The notes under the pieces are model-generated. The model made no database searches, had not been told where the DNA came from, and saw nothing but the letters and a program-made list of their open reading frames with translations. Below are positions 6,655 through 14,123 of a DNA stretch of 18,144 nt, piece by piece. The position numbers were made by a program, and so were the translations under genes. The number at the start of each line of letters is the position of its first letter. Positions within the stretch are counted from its first letter, which is position 1. Source of the stretch: Clostridiales bacterium UBA7011 (GTDB lineage Bacteria; Bacillota; Clostridia; Oscillospirales; Butyricicoccaceae); assembly GCA_002449635.1 (NCBI GenBank), contig DJXF01000013.1:1-18144 (forward strand), given 5' to 3'.

Positions 6655-7425
6655 TTACCCTTTATTGTTTGATCCTGTATCCTGTTCAATCAGAATCCGG
6701 ATCGCCTCGACCGCAGCGTGAATCCCGCGCAGCGCGGCGTCCTCGGGCACAGCCGGCGCCTCACTTTCATCGTTCCACAGCACATTGAGCACCGCGCCGC
6801 AGCGCACATGCAGGCAGGCTCCCACGACAAACAGCGCGGCGGATTCCATTTCGCTCGCCAGCACGCCCGCCGCTGTCCATGCACGCCATTTTTCCTGCAG
6901 CTGTGCCGCGACCGGCATGCACTGCGGACGGATTTCCCCGTAAAAGCTGTCCTTCGACTGCACAACGCCCACATGCGTGCGGTAGCCCAGCCGCTCGCAC
7001 GCGTCCGCGAGTGCACGCACAACAGGATAGCTCGCCGCCGCCGGGTATTCCAGCGGCAGATATTCGCGCGAGGTTCCCTCCTGCCGCACAGAGGCGGTCG
7101 CCACCACGACATCTCCCCCGCGCACACCGGCATCTACACCGCCGCAGGTTCCGACACGCAGAAAGGTATCTGCGCCGCATTCCACAAGCTCCTCCAGAGC
7201 AATCGCCGCCGACGGGCCGCCGATACCGGTGGAGCACACGGAAACCGGCTGTCCCGCGAGCTCTCCCGTCCAGACGGAGAATTCCCGATTGGACGAGATA
7301 TGCCGCGCATGGCCGAGAAATCCCGCGATAACCTCGCAGCGTCCCGGGTCGCCCGGCAGAATGACATAGCGTCCGATCTCATCCGCCGTGCACCGCAGAT
7401 GCATCTGTTTTCCGTCAATCAGCAT
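6655..7425 (-). CDS. udp: Uridine phosphorylase
   Basis: This cytoplasmic enzyme of the nucleoside phosphorylase I family splits uridine with phosphate into uracil and ribose 1-phosphate for salvage. The 256-residue length is typical. Motifs in order: ILPGDPGR near residue 22 (phosphate site), CSTGIGGPSAAIALEEL near 64, FLRVGTCGG near 88, the ASVRQEGTSREYLPLEYPA loop, which parallels the pyrimidine-specific segment of bacterial Udp, QSKDSFYG, and SEMESAALF, which carries the ribose-binding Met-Glu. The ATG at 7425 is three bases past the DUF951 stop, so the two genes are probably co-translated. Another pyrimidine-nucleoside phosphorylase of the same family is the main alternative. I see no convincing terminator between this gene and arsR. 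Confidence 0.88.
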   Translation of the reverse strand: MLIDGKQMHLRCTADEIGRYVILPGDPGRCEVIAGFLGHARHISSNREFSVWTGELAGQPVSVCSTGIGGPSAAIALEELVECGADTFLRVGTCGGVDAGVRGGDVVVATASVRQEGTSREYLPLEYPAAASYPVVRALADACERLGYRTHVGVVQSKDSFYGEIRPQCMPVAAQLQEKWRAWTAAGVLASEMESAALFVVGACLHVRCGAVLNVLWNDESEAPAVPEDAALRGIHAAVEAIRILIEQDTGSNNKG

Positions 7426-7428
7426 CGC

Positions 7429-7629
7429 TCATCGCCCGCCTTCCGTGCCGTCCGCGTGAACTACCTTGCGGATATTTTTTTCCGCCTTGCTGCGCGGAAT
7501 CATAATCATATGCCCGCAGCCGGTGCATTTGAGACGGAAATCCATGCCCACACGCAGGACTTCCCATTCGCGGCTGCCGCAGGGATGCTCCTTTTTCATT
7601 GTCAGCACATCGCCCAGACGAATATCCAT
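7429..7629 (-). CDS. DUF951-family small protein
   Basis: A 66-residue protein beginning MDIRLGDVLTMKKEHPCGS and containing EWEVLRVGMDFRLKCTGCGH followed by MIMIPR. This is the pattern of DUF951, a conserved Bacillota family without an established function that I recall being found in various operons. CGS together with CTGC gives three cysteines plus nearby histidines, which could hold a metal, and the basic residues suggest nucleic-acid contact; both are inferences. The ATG at 7629 has a strong aaggaggg site about 6 bases upstream. Directly followed by uridine phosphorylase, it heads a two-gene operon. Confidence 0.85.
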   Translation of the reverse strand: MDIRLGDVLTMKKEHPCGSREWEVLRVGMDFRLKCTGCGHMIMIPRSKAEKNIRKVVHADGTEGGR

Positions 7630-7653
7630 GATATCCCTCCTTGTCTTTTTCCT

Positions 7654-7682
7654 AGTGTATCATACCCGATTGGCGAAAACAA
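7654..7682 (-). promoter_or_regulatory. Probable promoter of the DUF951-udp operon
   Basis: On the minus strand TTGTTT (7682-7677) and TACACT (7659-7654) are separated by 17 bases, 25 bases ahead of the start codon. The match is moderate, but position and spacing are right. Confidence 0.45.
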
Positions 7683-7766
7683 GCATTGCGGGCATGTATG
7701 CCGCTGCGCGCGCATATAGTCAAAGCAGAGAAAAAAGCCATGGACTTTTGAGAACGGAGGGAACAA

Positions 7767-8684
7767 ATGATGCAAACCTTTGCGCCGGAGTGTCTGGAAT
7801 GTGCCATACCCCGGCGAGATGACGTATTTTCTGCGGCACAGGACGGCACAATTCTGCAATCCACCGCAATGCGCTGTGATATCCGCCACAATCTTCTGGT
7901 TGCGCTCGACGGTCTGACCGGTATCATCCCGCGGGAGGAGTGCGCGCTCGGCATCGACACGGGACAGACGCGGGAAATCGCCATTTTGTCTCGCGTCGGC
8001 AAGCCGGTCTGCTTCCGTGTGCAGCGCATTGAGGGCGACACCGCCTATCTCTCCCGCCGCAGCGCACAGCAGGACGCGCTGCAGGCACTGCTGACCGAAC
8101 ATCGCCCGGGAGACATCATTCCGGTGCGCGTGACACATCTGGAGCCATTCGGCGCCTTTGTCGATGTCGGCTGCGGTCTGGTGTCACTCATCGGCATCGA
8201 AAATCTGTCGGTCAGCCGCATTTTTCACCCGTCTGACCGCGTGCGGGTCGGACAGCTGCTGCGCGCCGTCATCTCCGGCCTCGATGCGCAGAGCGGACGC
8301 ATTTCTCTGACGCACCGGGAGCTTCTCGGCACATGGGAGCAGAATGCCGCACTGTTTTGCCCCGGGGAAACGGTCTGCGGGACCGTGCGCAGCGTGGAGG
8401 AATACGGCGTATTTGTCGAGCTGACCCCCAATCTCTCCGGTCTGGCGGAGCAGCGGTTTTCTGTCTCTCCCGGCGACACGGTCTCCTGTTACATTAAATC
8501 CATCCTGCCGGAGCGCATGAAAATCAAGCTCAATCTCATCGACCGCATCGGACGGGCGCCGGAGCTGCCGCCCCCGCTGTCATATTTTATCGAAAGCGGA
8601 CACCTGCCCTTCTGGCAGTATTCGCCGGAAGCGTGCACGACACGCAGGATCCGCACGCAGTTCGACCCGCTGCCGGCGGAATAA
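7767..8684 (+). CDS. S1-domain RNA-binding protein (RpsA-like, three repeats)
   Basis: A cytoplasmic protein of 305 residues made of S1 (OB-fold) repeats, presumably binding RNA. The first repeat (residues ~25-95) is divergent, containing LVALDGLTGIIPREEC. The second (~113-185) is canonical, with GDIIPVRVTHLEPFGAFVDV and on to GRISLTHRELLGTW. The third (~198-260) starts GETVCGTVRSVEEYGVFVEL. The GAFVDV and GVFVEL strands and the ISLTHREL ending are as in ribosomal protein S1, but full-length S1 has four to six repeats, so this is a short S1-like protein of the type seen in Clostridia. Two adjacent ATGs (7767, 7770) follow a ggagg site at 7756-7760; the second has the better spacing. It is monocistronic, with a terminator at 8694-8740. 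Its exact role in translation or RNA decay is unknown. Confidence 0.85.
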   Translation: MMQTFAPECLECAIPRRDDVFSAAQDGTILQSTAMRCDIRHNLLVALDGLTGIIPREECALGIDTGQTREIAILSRVGKPVCFRVQRIEGDTAYLSRRSAQQDALQALLTEHRPGDIIPVRVTHLEPFGAFVDVGCGLVSLIGIENLSVSRIFHPSDRVRVGQLLRAVISGLDAQSGRISLTHRELLGTWEQNAALFCPGETVCGTVRSVEEYGVFVELTPNLSGLAEQRFSVSPGDTVSCYIKSILPERMKIKLNLIDRIGRAPELPPPLSYFIESGHLPFWQYSPEACTTRRIRTQFDPLPAE

Positions 8685-8693
8685 AGGACAGGA

Positions 8694-8740
8694 CGCAGAG
8701 CACAGCTGTGCGATTTTTTCGCAGGCAGGAACGCTCTGCG
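8694..8740 (+). terminator. Terminator after the S1-domain gene
   Basis: CGCAGAGC (8694-8701) pairs perfectly with GCTCTGCG (8733-8740). The loop holds two smaller hairpins (cacagctgtg and tgcg-attttt-tcgca), and the stem is followed by ccttttcttttt. Confidence 0.7.
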
Positions 8741-8839
8741 CCTTTTCTTTTTCCGGAAAAATGATCTATTTTTGCTACTGAAAACCGTCTGTTTCAAAAA
8801 TTGTTTACAAAATGTATACATATTGTTTCCCCTCCGTTA

Positions 8840-8868
8840 TGTACATTTTCAGACAAATGCGGTATAAT
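8840..8868 (+). promoter_or_regulatory. Promoter of the Bax-inhibitor-1 gene
   Basis: TATAAT at 8863-8868 has TGTACA at 8840-8845 with a 17-base spacer. Transcription should begin near 8875, directly in front of the aggagg ribosome site at 8879-8884. Confidence 0.65.
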
Positions 8869-8893
8869 ACAGGGCATCAGGAGGTGTATCTGT

Positions 8894-9583
8894 ATGAATC
8901 AGGGATTTGATCCTGCTTCTTTTGAAATGAAGCGCGAGACGATTGCTTCTTATACCGCAAAAACCTACGGCTGGATGTTTCTCGGTCTGCTGACTACATT
9001 CGGCGCATCGCTGGCAATCTATGTTACCGGCTTTATCAATTATCTGTTCACCGGCATTCTTCCGGTGGTTCTGCTGGTTGCAGAGCTCGGCGTCGTGATT
9101 TTCCTTTCCGCCCGCCTGCACAAGCTGAGCGTGGGTGCAGCGCGCGGTCTGTTTTTCCTTTACGCGCTGCTCAACGCAGTGACGTTCAGTGCCATTTTCG
9201 CACTGTATTCCGTCTCGTCGCTCGTCTTTGTCTTTGGCATGACAGCGCTGTACTTCGGTGCGATGGCAGTTTACGGCATGGTTTCCAAAACCGATCTGTC
9301 CCGCATTCGTCCGGTACTCATGTTCGGTCTGATCTCCCTGCTGATTTTTGCCGTTCTTTCCATCTTTATCCCCGCGTTTGAGACGGGAATGTGCCTGATC
9401 GGTGTCGTCATTTTTGTCGCATTCACCGCGTATGACACGCAGATGATCCGCCGCAACTATGCCGCATTCCAGGGCGATGCGGAAATGCTCCAGAAAGCAT
9501 CCATTTTTTCCGCACTCAGCCTGTATCTCGATTTCATCAATCTGTTTCTGTATCTGCTGCGCCTGTTCGGCAAGCGCAACTGA
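8894..9583 (+). CDS. Bax inhibitor-1/YccA family membrane protein
   Basis: An integral membrane protein of 229 residues with about seven hydrophobic segments, of the TMBIM/Bax inhibitor-1 family (E. coli YbhL and YccA; B. subtilis YetJ is a pH-sensitive calcium channel). The start at 8894 is chosen because aggagg lies nine bases upstream and the protein then opens with MNQGFDPASFEMKRETIASY, a typical short cytoplasmic lead. Seen in order: TYGWMFLGLLTTF in the first membrane segment, SARLHKLSVGAARG after the second, and FVAFTAYDTQMIRRNY, the family's C-terminal aspartate signature, followed by LSLYLDFINLFLYLLRLFG. Calcium leak or control of membrane proteases are known roles of relatives; which applies here is unknown. 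The gene is monocistronic between its own promoter and a terminator. Confidence 0.9.
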   Translation: MNQGFDPASFEMKRETIASYTAKTYGWMFLGLLTTFGASLAIYVTGFINYLFTGILPVVLLVAELGVVIFLSARLHKLSVGAARGLFFLYALLNAVTFSAIFALYSVSSLVFVFGMTALYFGAMAVYGMVSKTDLSRIRPVLMFGLISLLIFAVLSIFIPAFETGMCLIGVVIFVAFTAYDTQMIRRNYAAFQGDAEMLQKASIFSALSLYLDFINLFLYLLRLFGKRN

Positions 9584-9603
9584 GCAAAATCATTCAGAAT
9601 TGT

Positions 9604-9648
9604 ACTGCCGCTTTTCCGCCTGCTTTCCGGGATGTGAAAGGCGGCAGT
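9604..9648 (+). terminator. Terminator after the Bax-inhibitor-1 gene
   Basis: ACTGCCGC (9604-9611) pairs with GCGGCAGT (9641-9648), and flanking T/A pairs extend the stem inward. It ends in a run of five T. Confidence 0.8.
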
Positions 9649-9713
9649 TTTTATGTTTGATGTCCGCCGGAAGAATCCGCCGCGGGCATCTTCCTTTTCG
9701 GCAAAAAATCATG

Positions 9714-9750
9714 TACAATGGTATCAGCATTCGGACTGCCTGGGCAGTCC
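9714..9750 (+). promoter_or_regulatory. pyrK leader: weak -10 box and hairpin abutting the ribosome site
   Basis: A TACAAT box (9714-9719) without a convincing -35 (TTCCTT 17 bases upstream) would start an mRNA near 9726. The leader then holds a perfect inverted repeat, GGACTGCC-TG-GGCAGTCC (9733-9750), giving seven pairs and a CTGG loop, only four bases before the aggagg site at 9755-9760. It lacks the PyrR-loop consensus I know from Bacillus. It could control translation, or protect the 5' end. Confidence 0.4.
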
Positions 9751-9769
9751 CCACAGGAGGAATTTACTT

Positions 9770-10537
9770 ATGTCCATACAGGAACTGTGCACCGTTCGGG
9801 ACAATCGGCAGCTGACCGGCTCTGTTTTCGCGCTCACGCTCGAAGCGCCGCGCATCAGCTCGGCGGCAGCACCCGGACAGTTTGTTCATATTGCCTGCGG
9901 AGAGGCGCGTCTGCTCCGCCGTCCCATTTCCATTTGTCAGGCGCACGACGGTCTGCTCAAGCTCGTCTTTGCCGCAAAGGGCGAGGGCACACAGTGGCTC
10001 TCCCGCTGCAGCGCGGGGGATGTGGTCGATGTGCTCGGCCCGCTCGGTCACGGCTTTGACTTATCCGCGCTGGGCGACCGCCCGGTCTTCATCGGCGGCG
10101 GAATCGGTGTTCCTCCGATGCTGCAAACCATGCAGGCCGCACGCGCTGCCGGTGCACAGCCGACCGCCATTCTCGGCTTCCGCAGCCGCGATGCCGTCAT
10201 TCTGGAGGACGATTTCAGGGCTGCCGGAACGGTATATATCGCCACAGATGACGGCTCTTACGGCATTCACGGCTTTGTATCCGATGTCCTGCGCGCGCAC
10301 ATCGGTGCGTTTACCTCCGTCTGCTGCTGCGGTCCAAAGCCTATGCTGCGTGCACTTGCGGAAATCGCGCAGGCTGCCGGTATTCCCTGTCAGGTTTCGA
10401 TGGAAGAGCGCATGGGCTGCGGCATCGGCGCCTGCCTCGTCTGTGCCTGCGCCCTCAAAGCGGAGGACGGCGCGGTGCGGTACGGCCATGTCTGCAAGGA
10501 CGGACCGGTATTTTATGCTGAGGAGGTGCAGTGGTAA
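9770..10537 (+). CDS. pyrK: Dihydroorotate dehydrogenase B, electron-transfer subunit
   Basis: PyrK carries FAD and a 2Fe-2S cluster and passes electrons from the PyrD flavin to NAD+ in pyrimidine synthesis. At 255 residues it matches the family. Seen in order: the FAD motif RRPISI near residue 47, the NAD-binding GGGIGVPPM near 110, CCCGPKPML, and the iron-sulfur ligands C217, C222, C225 and C242 in CGIGACLVC and HVCKDGP. The frame is open upstream to 9653, but the ATG at 9770 follows an acaggagg site by nine bases and gives the right N terminus, MSIQELCTVRDN. The stop overlaps the pyrD start by one base. A hairpin just ahead of the ribosome site may control it. Class 1B enzymes such as this require the partner PyrD directly downstream, which is present. 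Confidence 0.95.
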   Translation: MSIQELCTVRDNRQLTGSVFALTLEAPRISSAAAPGQFVHIACGEARLLRRPISICQAHDGLLKLVFAAKGEGTQWLSRCSAGDVVDVLGPLGHGFDLSALGDRPVFIGGGIGVPPMLQTMQAARAAGAQPTAILGFRSRDAVILEDDFRAAGTVYIATDDGSYGIHGFVSDVLRAHIGAFTSVCCCGPKPMLRALAEIAQAAGIPCQVSMEERMGCGIGACLVCACALKAEDGAVRYGHVCKDGPVFYAEEVQW

Positions 10538-11445
10538 TGGCTGATCTTCGCGTAAACTTCTGCGGGGTGGAACTGAAAAACCCCGTGACAACCGCTTCCG
10601 GAACGTTTGGCTTCGGCCATGAATACGGTGAATTTTACGATCTGGGCGAGCTGGGCGGCATCGGCGTCAAGGGTCTGACGCCGGAGGAACGTCTCGGCAA
10701 TCCCGCCCCGCGCATCGCGGAAACCCCGATGGGAATTCTCAACTGTGTCGGACTGCAGAACCCCGGTGTGGATCGCTTCATCGAGGAGCAGATTCCGTTC
10801 CTGCGGCAGTATGATACGCGCATCATTGCGAATGTTTCCGGCACGACGGTGGAGGAATACGCCGGTATTGTCGAAAAAATTTCCGACGCAGATGTCGATC
10901 TGATTGAAATGAATATCTCGTGCCCCAATGTCAAATGTGGCGGTCTGACCTTCGGCACACAGCCCAAAATGGTGGAGGAGGTTGTCTCTGCTGCCAAACG
11001 GGTGGCGAAAAAGCCGCTGATTGTCAAATTATCTCCCAACGTCACCGATATCGCAGAAATCGCGCGCGCGGCGGTGTCTGCGGGCGCAGACGCATTGTCG
11101 CTTATCAACACGCTTCTCGGCATGCGCATTGATGTAGAAAGCCGCCGACCCATCCTGTCCAACATTATGGGCGGTCTGTCCGGACCCGCGGTTTTCCCCG
11201 TCGCTGTCCGCATGGTGTATCAGGTACATCAGGCAGTCGATGTGCCGATTATCGGCATGGGCGGCATCCGCACGGGCCGCGATATTGTGGAAATGATGCT
11301 TGCCGGCGCTTCCGCCGTCGCCATCGGCACAGCCTGCTTTGCCGATCCCATGGCGCCGGTCCGCGCGCTGCATGAGCTGGAGCAGTTCCTCGACGAGCAC
11401 GGAATTGCATCTGTCACCGAGCTTACAGGAGGACTTCGCATATGA
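10537..11445 (+). CDS. pyrD: Dihydroorotate dehydrogenase B, catalytic subunit
   Basis: This FMN-containing catalytic subunit oxidises dihydroorotate to orotate. At 302 residues from ATG 10537 it is the usual length for class 1B. Seen: TTASGTFGFGHEY at the N terminus, GVKGLTPEERLGNP, NCVGLQNPG, the active-site segment NISCPNVKCGG with cysteine 129 as catalytic base (class 1 trait; class 2 has serine), LIVKLSPNV, the FMN-phosphate loops IGMGGIRTG and GASAVAIGTA, and the C terminus TELTGGLRI. A GTG at 10531 is also in frame, but the aggagg at 10521-10526 is only four bases from it and ten from the ATG. The ATG shares its first base with the pyrK stop, and the gene's own stop overlaps the next start by four bases, so pyrK, pyrD and the fusion gene form a coupled operon. 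Confidence 0.96.
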   Translation: MADLRVNFCGVELKNPVTTASGTFGFGHEYGEFYDLGELGGIGVKGLTPEERLGNPAPRIAETPMGILNCVGLQNPGVDRFIEEQIPFLRQYDTRIIANVSGTTVEEYAGIVEKISDADVDLIEMNISCPNVKCGGLTFGTQPKMVEEVVSAAKRVAKKPLIVKLSPNVTDIAEIARAAVSAGADALSLINTLLGMRIDVESRRPILSNIMGGLSGPAVFPVAVRMVYQVHQAVDVPIIGMGGIRTGRDIVEMMLAGASAVAIGTACFADPMAPVRALHELEQFLDEHGIASVTELTGGLRI

Positions 11446-12605
11446 GTACAACCATTTATCTGATACGCCACGCCGAGGCGGAAGGCAACATTGAACGCCG
11501 CTGCCACGGTCAGTTTGACAGCCTGCTGACGCAGCGCGGTCTGCAGCAGGCAGAGATCGTCGGGGAACGATTCCGCGGCAAGCATCTGGATGCCGTCTAT
11601 TCCAGCGATCTCTGGCGCGCACGCCATACGGCAATGGCAATCGCAAAGCCGCACGGACTTCCGGTCATCGAGCGGCGCGGCCTGCGCGAAATCGACATGG
11701 GCGAATGGGAGGACAAGGCATGGGCTGAGCTGCCCGTTGTCAGCGCTGAGCTGTACGACACATGGGTCAATCGCCCCTGGCTGTGCCGTGCCCCCGGCGG
11801 CGAGACGATTATGGAAGCCGGTGTGCGTGCACTGGAGGAAATCCGCCGCATTGCAGAGGAAGAGGCGGGTCACACCGTCGCAGTCGTCAGCCACGGTTCC
11901 GCCATTCGCGGTATGCTGACGCGTGCACTCGGTCTGCGCGATGACGAAATGATGCAGGTCGGCTGGGGCGACAACACCTGTGTTGCCAAGCTGATTTTCC
12001 ACGATGACGGTTCGATTGAGATTCCCTACCGCAACGACAACTCCCACCTGCCGCCGGAGCTGTCCACATTCCATTCGCTCAAGTGGAGCGACAGCGCCGA
12101 TGTCCCCGTCTCTCCGCAGATGTGGTTCCGTCCGGTTGACTGGGACAACCCCGAAGACAAGGCGCTTGCACTTGCCCTGTTCCATGAGATTTACTGGCCG
12201 ACGTACGGCAGGGACACCTACACCGACGAACAGATTGAAGCGCGGCTGCGCGGCTTTCAGGAAATCTGTCCGGAGGCGGTTTCATTCGGTATGGTTGACC
12301 GTGAGCCGGGCGGGATTATTGCCATGAATACGGTGGAAAATCGGAACACCGATATCGGCGAAATGGGCGGCACCTGTATTTTGAAAAAATACCGCGGCTT
12401 CGGCTTCGGTCCGCAGCTGATCGGCAACGCGGTCAGTGTCTATCGCCGTATGGGCAAGAAGGTCCTGCAGGCCACTCCTGCCAGACACAACCCCGGTGCC
12501 GTGAAGTTCTATTCCAGAAACGGCTTTGAGCCGTTCGGAGAATATACCAACGAAATGGGAACCTTCGCTGTTCTGCGCCGCGTGATTGTCCCCACAGATG
12601 ACTAA
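11442..12605 (+). CDS. Histidine phosphatase / GNAT acetyltransferase fusion
   Basis: A two-domain protein of 387 residues. Residues 1-~195 are a branch-1 histidine phosphatase: LIRHAEAEGN with the phospho-acceptor histidine 10, YSSDLWRARHTA, the acid-containing LREIDMGEWE, and VVSHGSAIRG with the second histidine at 151. After a short linker, residues ~220-385 form a GNAT domain, with the acetyl-CoA motif YRGFGFGPQL (Arg 318, RxxGxG pattern) and the C-terminal ARHNPGAVKFYSRNGFEPFG. The ATG overlaps the pyrD stop (ATGA), so it is translated with the pyrimidine genes. The phosphatase domain could act on a phosphorylated metabolite and the acetyltransferase on the same molecule, but neither substrate is known. 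I recall this architecture as an annotated bifunctional class without an assigned role. A strong terminator follows at once. Confidence 0.9.
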   Translation: MSTTIYLIRHAEAEGNIERRCHGQFDSLLTQRGLQQAEIVGERFRGKHLDAVYSSDLWRARHTAMAIAKPHGLPVIERRGLREIDMGEWEDKAWAELPVVSAELYDTWVNRPWLCRAPGGETIMEAGVRALEEIRRIAEEEAGHTVAVVSHGSAIRGMLTRALGLRDDEMMQVGWGDNTCVAKLIFHDDGSIEIPYRNDNSHLPPELSTFHSLKWSDSADVPVSPQMWFRPVDWDNPEDKALALALFHEIYWPTYGRDTYTDEQIEARLRGFQEICPEAVSFGMVDREPGGIIAMNTVENRNTDIGEMGGTCILKKYRGFGFGPQLIGNAVSVYRRMGKKVLQATPARHNPGAVKFYSRNGFEPFGEYTNEMGTFAVLRRVIVPTDD

Positions 12606-12614
12606 ACAGCATGA

Positions 12615-12649
12615 AAAAAGTGCGTTTCCGCCGGTGAAACGCACTTTTT
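12615..12649. terminator. Bidirectional terminator between the pyr operon and the SLH gene
   Basis: AAAAAGTGCGTTTC (12615-12628) pairs perfectly with GAAACGCACTTTTT (12636-12649) around a seven-base loop. A-rich and T-rich flanks on both sides let it work on either strand, serving the fusion gene (+) and the SLH gene that ends at 12669 (-). Confidence 0.88.
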
Positions 12650-12668
12650 CTTTCTCTTAAATTTACAT

Positions 12669-13961
12669 TTACAGCGCGAGCAAATGATTCAGCATGGCGC
12701 ATGCCTGTGCACGCGTTGCATTGGCCTGCGGCTGGAGCTGAACGCTGCCGTCTCTCTGAGCGACACCGCTGATGATTTTCTCCCCGGCAATCGCCGCAAC
12801 TGCGGCCCGTGCCCAGGGCGAAACCTGAGCGGCATCGGTAAACTGCGGCGGCGTGACCTTCTTTACGACCGCTTTTTTCATAATCTTCTGCTGATAATTC
12901 AGCAGCATAACGGCGAGCTGTTCTCTCGTCACCGTGTCATTCGGTCCAAAGGTGTGATAGCCGTAACCGCTGACAACACCCTTCGCCGCTGCCCATCCGA
13001 TAAATTTGTTATACCACGCATTGGCGGCCACATCTCCGAACGATGTACTGCCGGAATATTTGCTGACATTCTCACCGGATGCCTTGGCCAAAAGGGTGAC
13101 GATTTCCGCACGGGTGATGCTTTTCTCCGGCTCAAATGTCCAGCAGCTCGTGCCGCTGACGATATTGCGCCGTGCCATGCTGTACACATCGTTATAATAC
13201 CACCAATACCGGGGGACATCCTCAAACCACGTAACCTCGACGAGCGCGCTCTTTTTCGCTTTCCAATCTGCCGGCCGAATAATCGCATCCGGTGAGGTCA
13301 TCGAGATTTTGCCCTTATTGGCAGTCACCAACGCGCCGTTTTTCCCCTTGTCGGTTCCATTCGCCGCAAGGAACCTGCCCGATAAAATATACACGCCGGC
13401 ATCCTGTGCGTAAACCGCATCATCATAGCCCGTGATGTTCGCTGAAAGGATGCGTGCTTCTGCATCGATGCAGTTGATTCCGGCATCATTTGCCGCCGAA
13501 ATGTCCATATGCTGCAGCGTCACAACCGGTTTGCAGGTCTTCTCCAGCGACTCAATCCAGATGCCGCTTCCATACGGTGAACCCAGTGAAGTCCTCGATG
13601 TGCAGCGAAGTACACCGTCTTTGATTGTGACCTGCGGCGCAACGGATGTATTGCCCGCCAAAATAGAAATGGCAGGAGAATTGGTCGTAGACTCGGAAAT
13701 CGTATGACCGTTCAGATCAATCGTGATCGAAAATGCCTCACTGCGGTCGCGGAACAACGTGAGCTCCTGATTGCTGATGTCCTTCAGAACCTCAACCGTC
13801 TGACCGTTTTTTACCGCCTCCAAAGCCTGCCATAACGTCGCGTACGTCTTGCTGCCGATCTGCGCCTGCGGCTGAGCGGCAAAGGCACCCGCCCCCATCG
13901 AAACAGACATCGCCATAGTGAGCAGCAGCGCCCCCAGGCGCGCTCTCAGTTTCCTCAACAT
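12669..13961 (-). CDS. Secreted SLH-domain surface protein A
   Basis: An exported cell-wall protein. From ATG 13961 it has 430 residues: a signal peptide (MLRKLRARLGALLLTMAMSV, then SMGAGAFA before the predicted cleavage), an N-terminal region of ~200 residues starting YATLWQALEAVKNGQTVEVL, as in parallel beta-helix surface proteins, a conserved IIRPADW joint near residue 230, and three C-terminal SLH repeats (~245-300, ~307-360, ~372-430) marked by ITRAE, VTREQ and ATRAQ. SLH repeats bind secondary cell-wall polysaccharide, so the protein should be held non-covalently on the wall. The chosen start has aggagg nine bases upstream. An in-frame ATG at 13985, with its own ggagg, would add eight residues. 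It has a promoter separate from its paralogue. The ligand or enzymatic role of the N-terminal region is unknown. Confidence 0.85.
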   Translation of the reverse strand: MLRKLRARLGALLLTMAMSVSMGAGAFAAQPQAQIGSKTYATLWQALEAVKNGQTVEVLKDISNQELTLFRDRSEAFSITIDLNGHTISESTTNSPAISILAGNTSVAPQVTIKDGVLRCTSRTSLGSPYGSGIWIESLEKTCKPVVTLQHMDISAANDAGINCIDAEARILSANITGYDDAVYAQDAGVYILSGRFLAANGTDKGKNGALVTANKGKISMTSPDAIIRPADWKAKKSALVEVTWFEDVPRYWWYYNDVYSMARRNIVSGTSCWTFEPEKSITRAEIVTLLAKASGENVSKYSGSTSFGDVAANAWYNKFIGWAAAKGVVSGYGYHTFGPNDTVTREQLAVMLLNYQQKIMKKAVVKKVTPPQFTDAAQVSPWARAAVAAIAGEKIISGVAQRDGSVQLQPQANATRAQACAMLNHLLAL

Positions 13962-14018
13962 ACTGTAAAACCTCCTCGCATTCATGCGAATTCCTCCGTA
14001 TGATAATAGCCGCTTTTT

Positions 14019-14047
14019 ATTGTAACAGATTTTTACCGTTTTGTAAA
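14019..14047 (-). promoter_or_regulatory. Promoter of SLH gene A
   Basis: On the minus strand TTTACA (14047-14042) and TACAAT (14024-14019) are separated by 17 bases, about 57 bases ahead of the preferred start codon. It lies just past the terminator of the upstream paralogue, so the two SLH genes have separate transcripts. Confidence 0.7.
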
Positions 14048-14070
14048 CGTTTTGTTACCTGCATGGACAA

Positions 14071-14101
14071 ACAAAGCCGTCGGGTTTTCCGACGGCTTTG
14101 T
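14071..14101 (-). terminator. Terminator after SLH gene B
   Basis: A perfect 13-base inverted repeat, ACAAAGCCGTCGG/CCGACGGCTTTGT, with a five-base loop lies 23 bases past the stop of SLH gene B. On the minus strand it runs into ctttgtttgtcc, a modest U-tract. Confidence 0.75.
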
Positions 14102-14123
14102 ATCATTCTCTGACTGCTGCGTA

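Noticed and set aside
6718..7719. 333-codon plus-strand open frame across udp and DUF951
   Set aside because: The opposite strand holds two clear genes with ribosome sites; this frame is rich in Arg/His/Ala without motifs.
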